Shown: piece by piece, positions 38,001 through 50,000 of the stretch
Numbering within the stretch: position 1 is the first letter of the stretch
Layout of the letters: each line of letters opens with the position of its first letter
Source of the DNA: Streptomyces sp. SirexAA-E
GTDB lineage: Bacteria; Actinomycetota; Actinomycetes; Streptomycetales; Streptomycetaceae
Reading direction: 5' to 3'
Length of the DNA stretch: 64,000 bases
Assembly (NCBI RefSeq): GCF_000177195.2
Contig: NC_015953.1
Coordinates: 5,766,001-5,830,000, forward strand
Notes under the pieces: generated by a model
The model's input: only the letters and a program-made list of their open reading frames with translations
Database searches by the model: none
What the model was told of the DNA's origin: nothing
Position numbers and translations under genes: made by a program

Positions 38001-41000
38001 CCCCGCCGCGTCCGGGTCCCCGGATCTACGACCTGCCCGCGATGCTCGCCGACCAGGACGCGGACGAATTGCGGGACTGGGCGCGGCACCCGGTCACCGA
38101 CCTGCCGAGCGTGCTGGCGGAGGGCATCGACGAGCAGGACGCGTCGGCGGAGATGTGGCTCGCGCTCGGACCCGACCCGGACGGCACCCGCCTGGCCCGC
38201 GCCCTGCTGGTCGGCTCCCGTACGGCGGCGCTGGCCGGGAAGCCCGTCGAACTGGTGGTGCGCACCGACGAGGGGCTGCGGTACTGGCCGTTCGACGCCG
38301 ACGGCTCCCTCGCCGATTCGACCGACGCCACCCGCGACTCCTGGCAGGGCGTGCACGACGCCATCGGCACCTACCTCGACGCGGTGCGGGCCGAGGCGAC
38401 GGCGCGTCACCGGGAGGAAGTGCTCGCGCGGCGGCAGCCCGGCGCCCTGCGGGCCCTGGGGGACGCCGGACGTGCCGTGGACACCGCCACCACCGCACAC
38501 CGGAACGCCGAACAGGTCCACACGGCCGCCCTGCACACCGCGGCGACCGTACGGGCGGAGCTCACCTCGGTGCGGGGGCGGATCGCCGAGGCGCAGACGG
38601 AGATCGCGCGGCTGGACGCGGCCGCCCGGGACGCGCGGACCCGTTACGACGCCGCCGCACAGGAGGAGCGGCGGCTGCACACGCGGTGGCAGCAGGCGCT
38701 GGCCGAGGTGGAGCGTCTCGAACAGCTCGTCGCCGCCACCCCGGAGACCGACCCGGCCGCCACGGAACGGCAGAACGCCCTGGACGCGGCCGGGGAACGC
38801 GCCGGCACCCTCCAGGAGCAGGGCCGGGCCGTCCACCGGCAGCGTCAGCTGGACCTCGACGAGGCGAACACCGCCCGCGAGACGGCCGACGGGCTCCGGA
38901 CCGGCCTCGACGGGGCCCGCGCGCGGGAGACCACCCTCGTCGGGGACCTCGGGCGGGCCGAGGAGGCCGTGGCCCGCGCGGACCGTACCGTGCGGCAGGC
39001 GGACACCGACCTGAGGCGCGGGACCAGGGCCCGCGACGCGATCCGGGCCCAGGTCCACGAGATCAGGCGGGACCTCGGCGGGGTCCGGCGGGAACTGAGC
39101 ACACAGGCGCGCCGCCACACCCAGGCGTGGGCAGGGCTGCCGGGCCTCACGAGCACGCTGGAGACCGGCCGCCGCGCGGAGAGCATCGGCGCGGGGCCGT
39201 CCCTGCGCAGCTCCATGTCCTCGGTCCCGGCCCGCGCGACCCGTTCCGGCCGGTTCGGCGGGCAGCCCCTGCCCGCACCACCGCCCGAGGAGCAGGGCAC
39301 GGCCGGGACCCCCGCCACTGCCGTACCGGCCCCGGCGCCACGGCCCGTGCTCCCGCCGGCCGAACGGGCGGAGCTGGCCGCACTGCTGCCCGGCATGACC
39401 GAGGGGGAACGGACCTCCCGGCTGCTGCCCCTGGCGTCGCGGGACCGCGAGGCCCTGGCCTCCGACCGGACGCTGGCGGCGGCGCTGCGCCGGGCCCTGC
39501 CCGCCGACGAGTTCGCGCGTACCGCCGCGCTGCTGATGGTGGACGTCCCGGCCGGTGCGGACCTGCCCGTCTCGGCCGGCATCGAGGCGCGGGCCCAGGT
39601 GGCACGGATGCTGCGTTCCCCCGCCGTGGCGGAGCGGATGCTGAACGAGGGCGCCCGGATGACCGTGGTCCCCAAGGACGCCGCCACGACCTCGCTGGAC
39701 GCGTTCGGTGTCCTGCGGGGGGAGTCGGCACAGGACGCCCGCCCCTTCGAGACCGTGCGCGGTGTCGAGACCGACGGACAGGTCGCGGTCGGCGAGGAGA
39801 ACCTGCTGGGGGGCACCACGAGCGTGCCGGGCGCGGGGCTGTACGCCGACGGCTACTCCGCCGCGACGCACGAGTTCGCGCACGCCGTCCACCGCCACGG
39901 GCTGACCGACGACCAGCGGCGGCTCGTCACGGAGGCGTTCCACGACAAGGTGCTGGCGGGCGAACTCGCGTCCTGGCCCGACGGGCCGCTGTACGACCCC
40001 TCCGGCACGCACCGGAACTACTCCGCCCGTGACGAGTTCGAGTTCTTCGCCCAGCTCACCAACGCCTACCTCGGCACGAACACCGGCACCGACCCGTACA
40101 CCGGCCTGCCCCGCAACAACGGGGCGAGGTGGGTCCGGCTCCACGAGCCGAAGCTGCTGCCGCTGCTGCGGGAGCTGTACGGCACCGACCCGAAGGGCGC
40201 CCACCCCTGGGGCGCCAACCCCCGGGCGGAGGACGACGTCTGGGCGGCCTTCCGGGCGCTGTGGGACGAGCCGGGGAACGCGTACGAGCCGCAGCCCCAC
40301 GCGCCCCTCCCCGTGACGGCTCCCGCGTCCCCGGGCACCCGCGGCTCCGGCAGCCGTGGTTCTCTCCGGCCGTACAGCCGTGCGGAGTTGACGGCGATGG
40401 CACGCCGGGTGGCGGGCCGCGGACCGGTGACGGGGCTGTCCGTCGAGCGGTGCCTGGTGCTGCTGCGGGCGCTGCGCGGCGAGCTGTTCCCGCGCGGTGT
40501 GCGTCCGGCGCTGACGGTGGACGACGCGGTGGTCGGTGTGAAGACGGCGCCCTCGTCGCTGGTGGTGGGCCCCGGGTGGAGCAGGGTGCGGTCGTGGCTG
40601 TCGGTCGTCGGGGCGGTCGCCGTCCAGGGGCCGGGTGCGGTGGCGTTCGTCCTGGCGCGGCGTCAGGGCGGTGCGCTCGGGCACGCCTGGGCGGCGTACC
40701 ACCTGGGCGGCCGTGACGGCGTGGTGTGGGTGGACCTGTCGGCCGGTGACGGCCGACAGGTGTCGGCGCTTCCCCCCGCGATCGCGGCGTCCGAGGCGCA
40801 GGTGGTGGTCGTGGACCCCGCCGGGCAGGTCGTGGAACGTGCGCTGCCCAAGTTCGCACCGTCGTCGTCCACCCCGCACTCCGTGGTGGACGCGGCGACC
40901 GGGCGCCGTTACGGGGCGCTCGGCCTGGAGGTCGAGAAGCGCCAGGTCTTCGTGATCAGCGGCATCGGGGACGTTCCGGCCAAGCAGGTACTGGCCCGGG

Positions 41001-44000
41001 CACCCGGCTTCAAGATCGTCACGGACCACGCCAGCGTCATGCGGACCGCCGACGGCCGCATGCACCTCACCTACCCCGACCTGGCACCGGGCGAGCCGAA
41101 GCCCCAGCAGGCCAGTTATCTCATCGGCGAGATCGTCGTCGACCCGATGGCGGTACTCCCGGGTGAGCGGCGGCAGTCCCAGGAGGAGGGGCTGGCACGG
41201 CTGGGGCGGGTGGAGCGAGCTCTGGACGGCAGGGACGAGCCGGGCACCGCCCCGCAGATCGGCCTCGCCGCTCTCCTGCCCGCCCAGGACGACTGGGAGA
41301 CCACGGACCTGGGCGACAAGGCCCTGGTGGGCCAGACCCCGGTCCGGACGAACCTCGCCTACGTGCAGCCCACCACGGGATTCCCCGCCCTGGGGCTGAG
41401 CGCGCTCCAGGACCGGGCGGTGGACCGGCTGCCGAAGGGCGCCGTCGGGGCCGTGGAGGCGTCGGGCAGGGAATTCGGGATGAAGGCCACCGCGCACTTC
41501 GTCCGCGTCTTCACCGGCCGGACCGACGTGCCCGACGTGGTCGTCCCCTTCCTCTCGCCGATCCCGGACATCGACGACATGTGGGGCTACCTGAGGTTCG
41601 CCTACGCCCACACCGTCGCCAGGCCGACCGGCGTCATCCTCAACCAGGGCCCGACCGCGTTCATGGTCAAGAACGGCCTCGCGGTGGCGTCGCGCCCCGC
41701 GCTGGACCGCGTCCTGCGGGCCCTGCGGCCCCGCACCCGGAAGTTCCTCGACCGGCAGCACGACGACATCAGCGCGAACCTCGCCGCCACGCTCGGCAGA
41801 CTGCTGGAGCTCTACCGGAAGACCATCACGCCGGACAAGCCGTTCTTCCCGGGCTACTTCGACGCCACCATCGGCGAGGTGCCGTCGGCCCGCGAGCACA
41901 CGACCTCCGTGCTGACGGGGCGCACCTCCCGGGGCAAGGTCGTCACCCAGAAGCAGATGGTCGACATGGACGACGACCAGTTCCCGACCCTGGACACCGA
42001 CGACGGCCGGCTGGAGATCCCGCTGGTCCTCACGGAGCTGCGGCACTTCGCGTACGACGGTGCGCAGCTGATGACGCCCGAGGACATCCGGCGGGCCGTG
42101 GCCGAGCTGTCCACGCTCAGCCGCGAGGCCTACCGGCGGGCACTCACCCACCGGGCCCCGCTGCCCGAGGACGTCCTCGCCGAGTCCATCACCCGGATCC
42201 TGGACAACGAGGTGATCCGGGGCCTCGCGCACTTCGTGCAGATGGTGTTGATGGCGGGTCTGCCGCAGCCGGGCGGCAGTTCCCGGCGACTGGTGTCGGT
42301 GGGGGAGAGCCAGGCGATCTCCCGAGCGCTGGGCGAGTACGCCCTGGGCACCCCGCTGCCCGTCGGCCACCCCGTGCACCAGGCGCTGCGTACGGCCGTC
42401 GACGAGGCGTCCGATGCCATCGACACGCTCCCCCCGCCGCACCGGCCGAAGCTCCGCTCGCTGGTCGACGCCGCGCGGGGCGCTCTGGAGATCCTGGCCG
42501 ACCCCGAGCGGACGCCGCCGCCGATGGTGTGGGTGTCGGAGCTGGTCGCGGTGGACGGCTCCCGGGTCCTCCTGGACCGGGTGCTGGCGATCAGGCACCG
42601 CGACGCGCACGGTCGGCCGCTGGGGACGTCGTCCCGTCCGGTCGAGGACTGGCAGGACGCCCACCGCCAGACGTACGGCCTGCTGGCCGACGTGGTCGGG
42701 TACAGCTTCGTGCGTCCGGGCCCGGTGCCGCTGGAAAGCCCGGTCCAGACGCTGCCGTTCGCCGACGCGTACATGGTGGGGCTCCGCGGCGGCCCGGGAG
42801 CCGCCGCGCTGGCGCTGTCGGACGGCACCCACGCGGTGGTCGACTACGAGCGGATCGTGGACTTCCTCTTCGCGTTCGACGGAGACCTGACCGCACTGGC
42901 CCCCGAACGCCCCGTCGTGGTCACGGGAGCCGACCTGGCCGGCCCTCCGCCCGCCGACCCGCTGGAGACGCCGCTCGCCGGCCAGACCCTGGCCAACGGG
43001 CTGGACCGCTGGGTCTGGACCACCGGCAGCGGCATCGAACCCGTGCTGGCCCCCGCGGAGGGTCCGACCGGACCGCGCTGGCAGCTGGCCGAAGGCGACT
43101 GGTGGGCCGGTTTCCGCCCCGAGCCCTCGACCCCCGAACTGGCCCGGTGGGCCGAGCAGATCACCGGCGACCGGGGGCGGGCCCCGGACGTCCTGCGATG
43201 GGTGCGGGCGATCCGGCTGGTCTACGGCCCCGCGCTGGAGAACGACACGGCCGCGTTCGAAGCGCTCCTCCAGGGCTTCCAGGCGCTGGAACAGACCCGC
43301 GCCGCCCAGGGCTTCCAGACCTCACTCACCTGGAGCGACCTGCGGTTCGCCGTCAGCTCCTACTTCGCGGCCAACGGCCAGCCGGAGCCCCCGCTGCCGG
43401 TGGCCCTTCAGTTCCTGCTGCTCTCCGCCGCCGGTTCGACCGGTGTCGACCTGGAACTGTCCAGATTCTCGATCGCTCCGCAGCACCACAGCGTGCGGGC
43501 CTGGGACATGGCCGCGATCGGCGGCGAGAGCGCGCAGGACGAGGAGATGACGCTCTTCGCACCGCCGCCGGGAGCTACCGCGCCACCGGCCTCGCTGCCG
43601 TCCGCGCCCTCCGCCGAGGAGGGCGACCCCGTGTCCCCGGCGGCGCAGGGCACGGCCACCGGGCCGAACGACCCCCTGCTGTCGGCGGAAACGCTGATCC
43701 CGGGGCCGTCCGGCCGCCCGCAGGGCCGTAACTGGACCGGCGGGCCGGTCAGCCGGGTCGTGACGGGGTCGGTACGGGTCATCGAGACCCGGCCGGGCGC
43801 CGAGCCGAAGACCGTGTCGAACTTCCCCGCTTCGTGGTCCGGAAGCGCCTACGTGGTGGCGGCGGCCGGCGAGAACGGCCGGATACGGCTGCCGGACGGC
43901 CGGCTCCTCGACGGCGAGGGGATCGCCGACGTGCTGGCCGCCGACCCGGAACTCGCCGGGCTGCCGAAGGACGTCCCCGTCGTCCTGGCCGTCCCGTTCG

Positions 44001-47000
44001 CGGGACAGCAGTACCAGGAGACGCTGCAACGGGTCGCCGACCGGCTGGGCCGCGCGGTGCGGGGTCCCAGCGCCGACGGCGGACTGGTCCCCGACGGCAC
44101 CGGGAACGCGCATGTCCTGGCGTTGGTGGACAGCGACCCGGACGCGCCGATCGGCTCCTGGGTACAGGCATCCCCCTCGGCCACGACCGACCCGTACCCG
44201 GACCGCGCGTGGACGGCGCTGGACGGGACCACGTTCCGCGACAGCGACGTGTACACACAGCCGTTGGCGGACGGGAGGCAGGAGCGGTACGGCCGGCTGG
44301 CCATACAGCGGGAGGACGGAGTCCGGAAGCGGGAGGAGGGCTTCCGCGTCTTCCGCCAGATGCGGCGGCTGATGCACCGGACGCCCGCCGGCGCGGGATA
44401 CCAGGAGACCGGCTCCGAACCGGTCTCCATGGACTCGGCGGTCTACGTGTACGCCGGCCACGGGTCCCCCGGGCGGCTGGTGCTCCCGCTGCGCGACGGC
44501 CGGACGGTGCGGCTGGGCAAGCAGGACGCGGCCGCGTACATCGCGGGTCTGCGCGAGGTGCGGGAACTGCCCCCCGGGCACCGGATCCACCTGGAGGTCT
44601 GCTGGAGCGCGTCGGACGGCGACCCCTCGCGGCCACAGCCCTCGCACGCTCCGGCACCCCATGTCGACGACCCGCTGGGCGAGGTCCCGCTCGCCCAGCA
44701 CGTGGCGAACCTGACCCGTCGGGACACGGACGGGGCCACCCGGATGACCGGCTTCGACAAGGCCGGGCGCGCGACGGTGGACGCGGCGAACGGCGAGCGG
44801 GGCCGCCGGGTCGTGCGGCGCCCCGAGCCGCTGGACCACGAGCTGGACCAGCTGGCACGGGACGCGGGGCTGCACCGAGTTCCGGGCGACGTGCCGCCGG
44901 AGACGCGGGCGACGACACTGCGGCTGGTACGGGCGCTGCGCATCGCCTTCGGCGTCGGGATCGAGGACGACCGCGGCACTCCCGGCGGACGGTACGAGCA
45001 GGCACTCAAGGGCATCGGCGCGCTGGAACGCATGCGCGCCAACGATCCGCTGCTCAGCCAGTTCACCCCGTTCCGCATGGACATGTTGGACTTCTACGTC
45101 CGGGAACACACCGACCGCGCCCCGGACGCGGCCGGCTACCTCGCCCTGTTCGACTTCGCCGCGGCCCGCCTGGCGGCCGACCCCGAGGCCCAGCTGACCT
45201 CGGTGGTGGAGGTGCCGGCCCTTCAGGTCACCTTCGGGCAACTGGCGTCCACGGGTGAGCGGATGACCCGCCACGTGCAGTCACTGTCCGCCTCGGCGCC
45301 GTACACCCCGGCGCACGTCGCGTCCACGCTGTGGGCCACGGCCCGCGCCGCCCAGATCTTCAGCCTGACCACCCGGGCCGACCGGGAGGCCATGGGCCGC
45401 AGAGTCCTCCACCTGGACGCGGCGACCGAGTGGCAGCGGTCGCACCACGAGGCCCTGTGGGCCCTTCTGTCGAAGGCGATCGCGGAGGGCGTGGACGTCT
45501 CCGACCACGACCTGCTGGCCGCCTACCACCTGCGGGAGGCCGGCGCCTTCGGCCCGGCGGCCCACCTCAGGCAGGGATCCCACGTCCAGGGCGTCAACTG
45601 GTCCGGCACCGCCGCACCCGGCGGTATCGACTGGGGCGCCGTGAACCAGGTGGTACCCGGGCCCGGCGGGGCCACCGTGCGCCCGGTCCGGCCGGCCTGG
45701 ACCCTTCCGGGCAGGCCCATGCCCACCCTGCGTGTGGTCGAGGCGGGCCCGGGCGGCACGATCGTCGTCCACGTCCCCGGCCGCGCCCCCGTCACCGTCC
45801 CGGAGAGCGAGTTCCTGGCGCTGCTGGGACTCGACCCGGAGCTGAGCACCGTCCCCCTGGGCACCCCGGTGCTCTTCCTGACCACCGGTTCGGGTGCGCT
45901 GAGCCCGCAGCTGGTGCAGCGGTTCTCCCAGAACACCGGACGCCCGGCCTTCGGTCACAGCGCGCCGATGATCCTCGCGCCGGCCGCCGACCCCTCCGCG
46001 GCGCTCAGCATCCTCACGCTGCCGGCCCCGGCGGGCACGGCCCCGGCCCGCTGGACCGCCGCCACCCGGCAGCAGACCACCGGCCGGGCCGGCCTGTTCG
46101 TCTTCGGCCCGGAGGACACGGCCCCGGCGCCGCTGCCGGACGTCGGGGCGCTGAGCATCGGTGAGGGCGCACAGCCGTCGGCGGGCTCCCTGCTGTCGCC
46201 CCAGACGCTGATGACGAACGCGTCGGGCGCGCCGCGCGGCCGCAACCTGACGGGCGAGAAGGTGCGTCAGCTGCGGATCGGGCGGGTGCGGGTCTTCGAG
46301 GAGCAGCCGGACCAGCCGTTGAAGGAGGTGCCGGGCGCGGACGAGGCCGCACCGTGGGGGGACTCGGCGTACGTCGTGTGGGGCGAGAGCCACCCGGACG
46401 GTGTGCGTTTCCCCGACGGGCGGGTGCTGGACGCCGAGAAGCTGGCGGCGGAGCTGGCGGCGGACCCCGAGCTGGCGAAGCTGCCCAAGGACGTCCCGGT
46501 CGTCCTGATGGTGCCGAATCTGGCGAACGAGCGGTATCTGGAGTACCTGCGGGCCGTCGCCAACCTGCTGGAGCGGCCGGTGTGGGCGCCCAGCGGCGAC
46601 GCCCGTCTGGTGCGCAACAAGAAGCGCGAGCACGTCCCGGCGCTCATCGACCACGGCCCGGACCAGCCGCTCGGCTCGTGGGTGCCGTTCCACCCGACGA
46701 AGGCGGTCGCACCGCTCCCGGACCGTACGTGGACGGCGCTGGACGGCACGACGTTCCGCGACAGCGACGTCGCGTCCCGGCCCCTGGTCTCCGACCGGAA
46801 CGAGCGGTTCGGCCGGATGTCGCACGTGGACGACGTACGGGACCGTGAGCGGCTGATGCGGACGTACCTGCGCGCGAAAAAGCAGGTCCACCTGATGGCG
46901 TCCGGCAGCAGGACCGCCCTGATCAGCGAGGAGACACGGACCCCTGATCCGGCGGTGTACGTGTACGTCGCCCACGGGCTGCCGGGCGGTCTGCTCCTGG

Positions 47001-50000
47001 CCCTGCGCGACGGCCGGACGGTGTGGCTGGGCGCGGCGGACGGCGGACGGTACGTCGGCGGGCTCCCCGAGGTGGCGGAGCTGCCGAAGGGCCACCGCGT
47101 GAAGCTGGAGGTGTGCTGGAGCGACTCCGCGGGGAACCCGGCGCTGCCGCAGCTGGACAACCGGCCGGCGCCCCAGGTGCACGATCCGCTGGAGGAGGTG
47201 TCCCTCGCCCAGCACACGGCGAACGCGAGCCGTCGGGTGACCGACGGGTCGCTGATGAGCAGTGGCTTCCACACCGATGCCCACATCCTGCACGACACCC
47301 CCGGCGGGGTGGCCGGGCGGCGCAGGGACGTGGTTCCCGAGCCCCTGCCGCACGAGCTGGACCGGATGGCACGGGCCGCGGGACTGCACACCGGTGAGGG
47401 CGAGGTGCCGCCCGAGGTGCGCGCGACCACCCTCCGGCTGGTGCGGGCCCTGCGGATCGTGTTCGGCCCCGAGGCCGAGACGGACGGCCCACTGCACGAG
47501 CAACTGCTCAAGGGCATCGGCGCGATGGAGACCCTGCGCGCCAACGACGCGGCGCTGAGCCGGTTCACGCCGTTCCGCATGGAGCTGTGGACCTTCGTCG
47601 CCCAGCGGCTGGGGGGCAGGTCGCCGAGCCCCGACGACTACCGCAAGGTCCTGGACCTCGCCGCACGGCTGGTGGCGCAGAAGCCGGCGGCCCCGCTGAG
47701 CGAGGCCGTCGCGGACCCGGCGATTCTCCACGCCATGCGGCAGATGACGCAGCTCGGCGCGGCCGTCGTGCGGAACGTGCTGAGGCAGCCCGAGAGCGTC
47801 CCGGTCACGAAGCGCGCCGTGACGCACGCCTTCTGGGCGATGGCCGGCGCCGCCCGGCAGATGGCCGGCCGGGACGACGCGTTCACGGAGAAGCTGGGCC
47901 GCAGGGTCCTCCACATGTTCCCCGACGAGCAGTGGGCCCCGGCGAGGAAGCAGCAGCTGTGGATGCTGACGGCCCAGGCGATCTCGGCCGGTCTCGACCC
48001 GGCGGACTTCTTCACCCTGTCCGCCTTCCACCTCGCGTCCAAGGGAGCGTTCGGACCGGCCCACCACCTCAGGGACGGCGAGAAGTTCCAGGGCTTCAAC
48101 TGGAGCGGCAGGCCCGCCCCCGGCGGTGTCGACCTCCGGGGCGTCGGCAGGCAGGACAAGGAGGGGGACGGAAGCTCCCTCGAGCACTTCCGCGCGCCCT
48201 GGACGGCCGAGGGGGAGCACCAGGACGTCATGGTGGTGTGGACGGACACCGACGCCGAAGGCTTCGTCGTCCTCCACCTGCCCGGTACGCCGCCGTTCCG
48301 GGTGGCCGACGGGGAGTTCCTGGCCCTGCTGGACCTGGCGCCCGTGCTGCGCATGACGGCGCTCGGGGTTCCGGTGCTGTTCGTGCTGTCCGGTGCGGGC
48401 AGCGGCGCGGGGCGCCCGATGGTGCTGTCGGAGGCGTTCTCCAACCGCACCGCCCGCAACGGCTGGGCGTACAGCGGGGCGCTCACGGTGGCACCGACCA
48501 CCCCGGCGCCGGGCACCACGGCCGCCCCGATGCGTCTGATCGGCCTGCCGGAGACGAAGAGCGGGAAGCCGGGCGTGTGGCGCAAGGCGTGGCTCCAGGG
48601 GCTCAACTCCAGTGTCCTGGCGCCGGCTCCCTACGGCGACGCCCTGTTCTCCTCGCCGAAGCCGTCCGCGGTGCCGCGGAGCCTGACCGGGGCCCCGGTC
48701 ACGGTGCCGCCGCCGCTCAGCCGCGCGGAGCTGACGGCGACGGCGCGCCGGGTGGCGGGTCGCGAGCCGGTGCGCGGCATGACGGTCGAGCGGTGCCTGG
48801 TGCTGCTGGGGGCGCTGCGCGCCGAACTGTTCCGGCGGGGGGTGCGGCCGGCGCTGACGGCGGACGATTCCGTGACCCTCGGGAATGCCGCGGAATCGTC
48901 CCTGGTGATGGGCCCCGGGTGGCGCCGGGTGCGGTCGTGGGCGTCGGTGGCCGGGGCGGTCGCGGCCCAGGGGCCCGGCGCGGTGGCGTTCGTCCTGGCG
49001 CGCCGTCAGGGTCCGCTGGCGGGGCACGCGTGGGCGGCGTACCACGTGAGCGGGCGTGACGGTGTGCTGTGGGTGGACCTGTCGGCCGGTCACGGCCGTC
49101 AGGTGTCGGCCCTCCCGCCGGCCGTCGCGGCGTCCGACGCGCGTGCCGTGGTCGTCGGCCCCGCCGGGCAGGCCCTGGAACACGCGCTGCCGGAGTTCTC
49201 GCAGTCCTCCTCCACGGTGCACGCGGAGCTGGACGCGGCGGTCGAACCCTCGTACGGCGCCATCGGGCTGGAGCTGGAGGAGCGCCGGGACCTCTTCATC
49301 GCGGTGCCGGGACGCATCACCACGACACTCGTCCTGGCCCACGGCCCCGGCATCACGCTCGTCACCGACGGCCGGGCCTTCTGGATGACGGCCGACGGCC
49401 TGCTCCACGTCGACAGGCCGCAGGTGGCACCGGGAGAACCGCAGCCCGTCCGGGGGAAGTACACCATCGGTGAGTTCGTCCTCGATCCGATGGCGGTGAT
49501 CCCGGGAGAGCGGAGGCAGTCCCAGGAAGAGGGCATGGCCCAGTTGCAGCGGGCGCGTGCCGCCGGGAGGATCGCGGACGAGCGGCAGGCCGCCGTGCCG
49601 CTCACCGAGGTGTTGGGGCCGCTCGGCGGCTGGACGTTCACCGAGGTCGGCCTGGCGACGAAGGTCAACCCCGCTCCCGAGGGCTTCGACTGGTCCGCCT
49701 ACGGCCAGCTCACCGTCGGTTACCCCGCTGTCGGCCTCCGGGAGCTCCAGGACATCGCCTACGAGCGGTCGACCGCCGAACAGTTCGAGACCGCGACAGC
49801 CGGTGCCCGGAGCTTCGGCCAGATGGTCACCACGACGTTCGCGAACCACGTCCTCGGCGCGAACGCGGTGGAGAACCACATCGTCCCCTTCCTCGCGGCC
49901 GTCCCGGACATCGACGAGGTGTGGGGCTACGGATGGCTGGGCTTCCAGAACGTCGCGGCCGCGCCGATCGGCAACGTCTTCGACAACTCCCGGCCGCCGG

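Larger units (their letters stand above)
40373..48715 (+). repeat. Giant protein: tandem unit A (2,781 codons)
   Basis: In order: papain-like domain, unknown domain (ALGLEVEKRQVFVISG to about 43300), dyad module 2 and dyad module 3. The next unit repeats the same order at an offset of 8,343 bp at the papain Cys, 8,334 at the first dyad His and 8,271 at the second, so the copies are colinear with only small indels. Confidence 0.85.

Noticed and set aside
35653..40032. + strand frame of 1,459 codons in another phase
   Set aside because: Extremely Arg/Pro/Gly-rich and overlapping the giant frame, where the coiled coil and HEFAH domain are clearly encoded.
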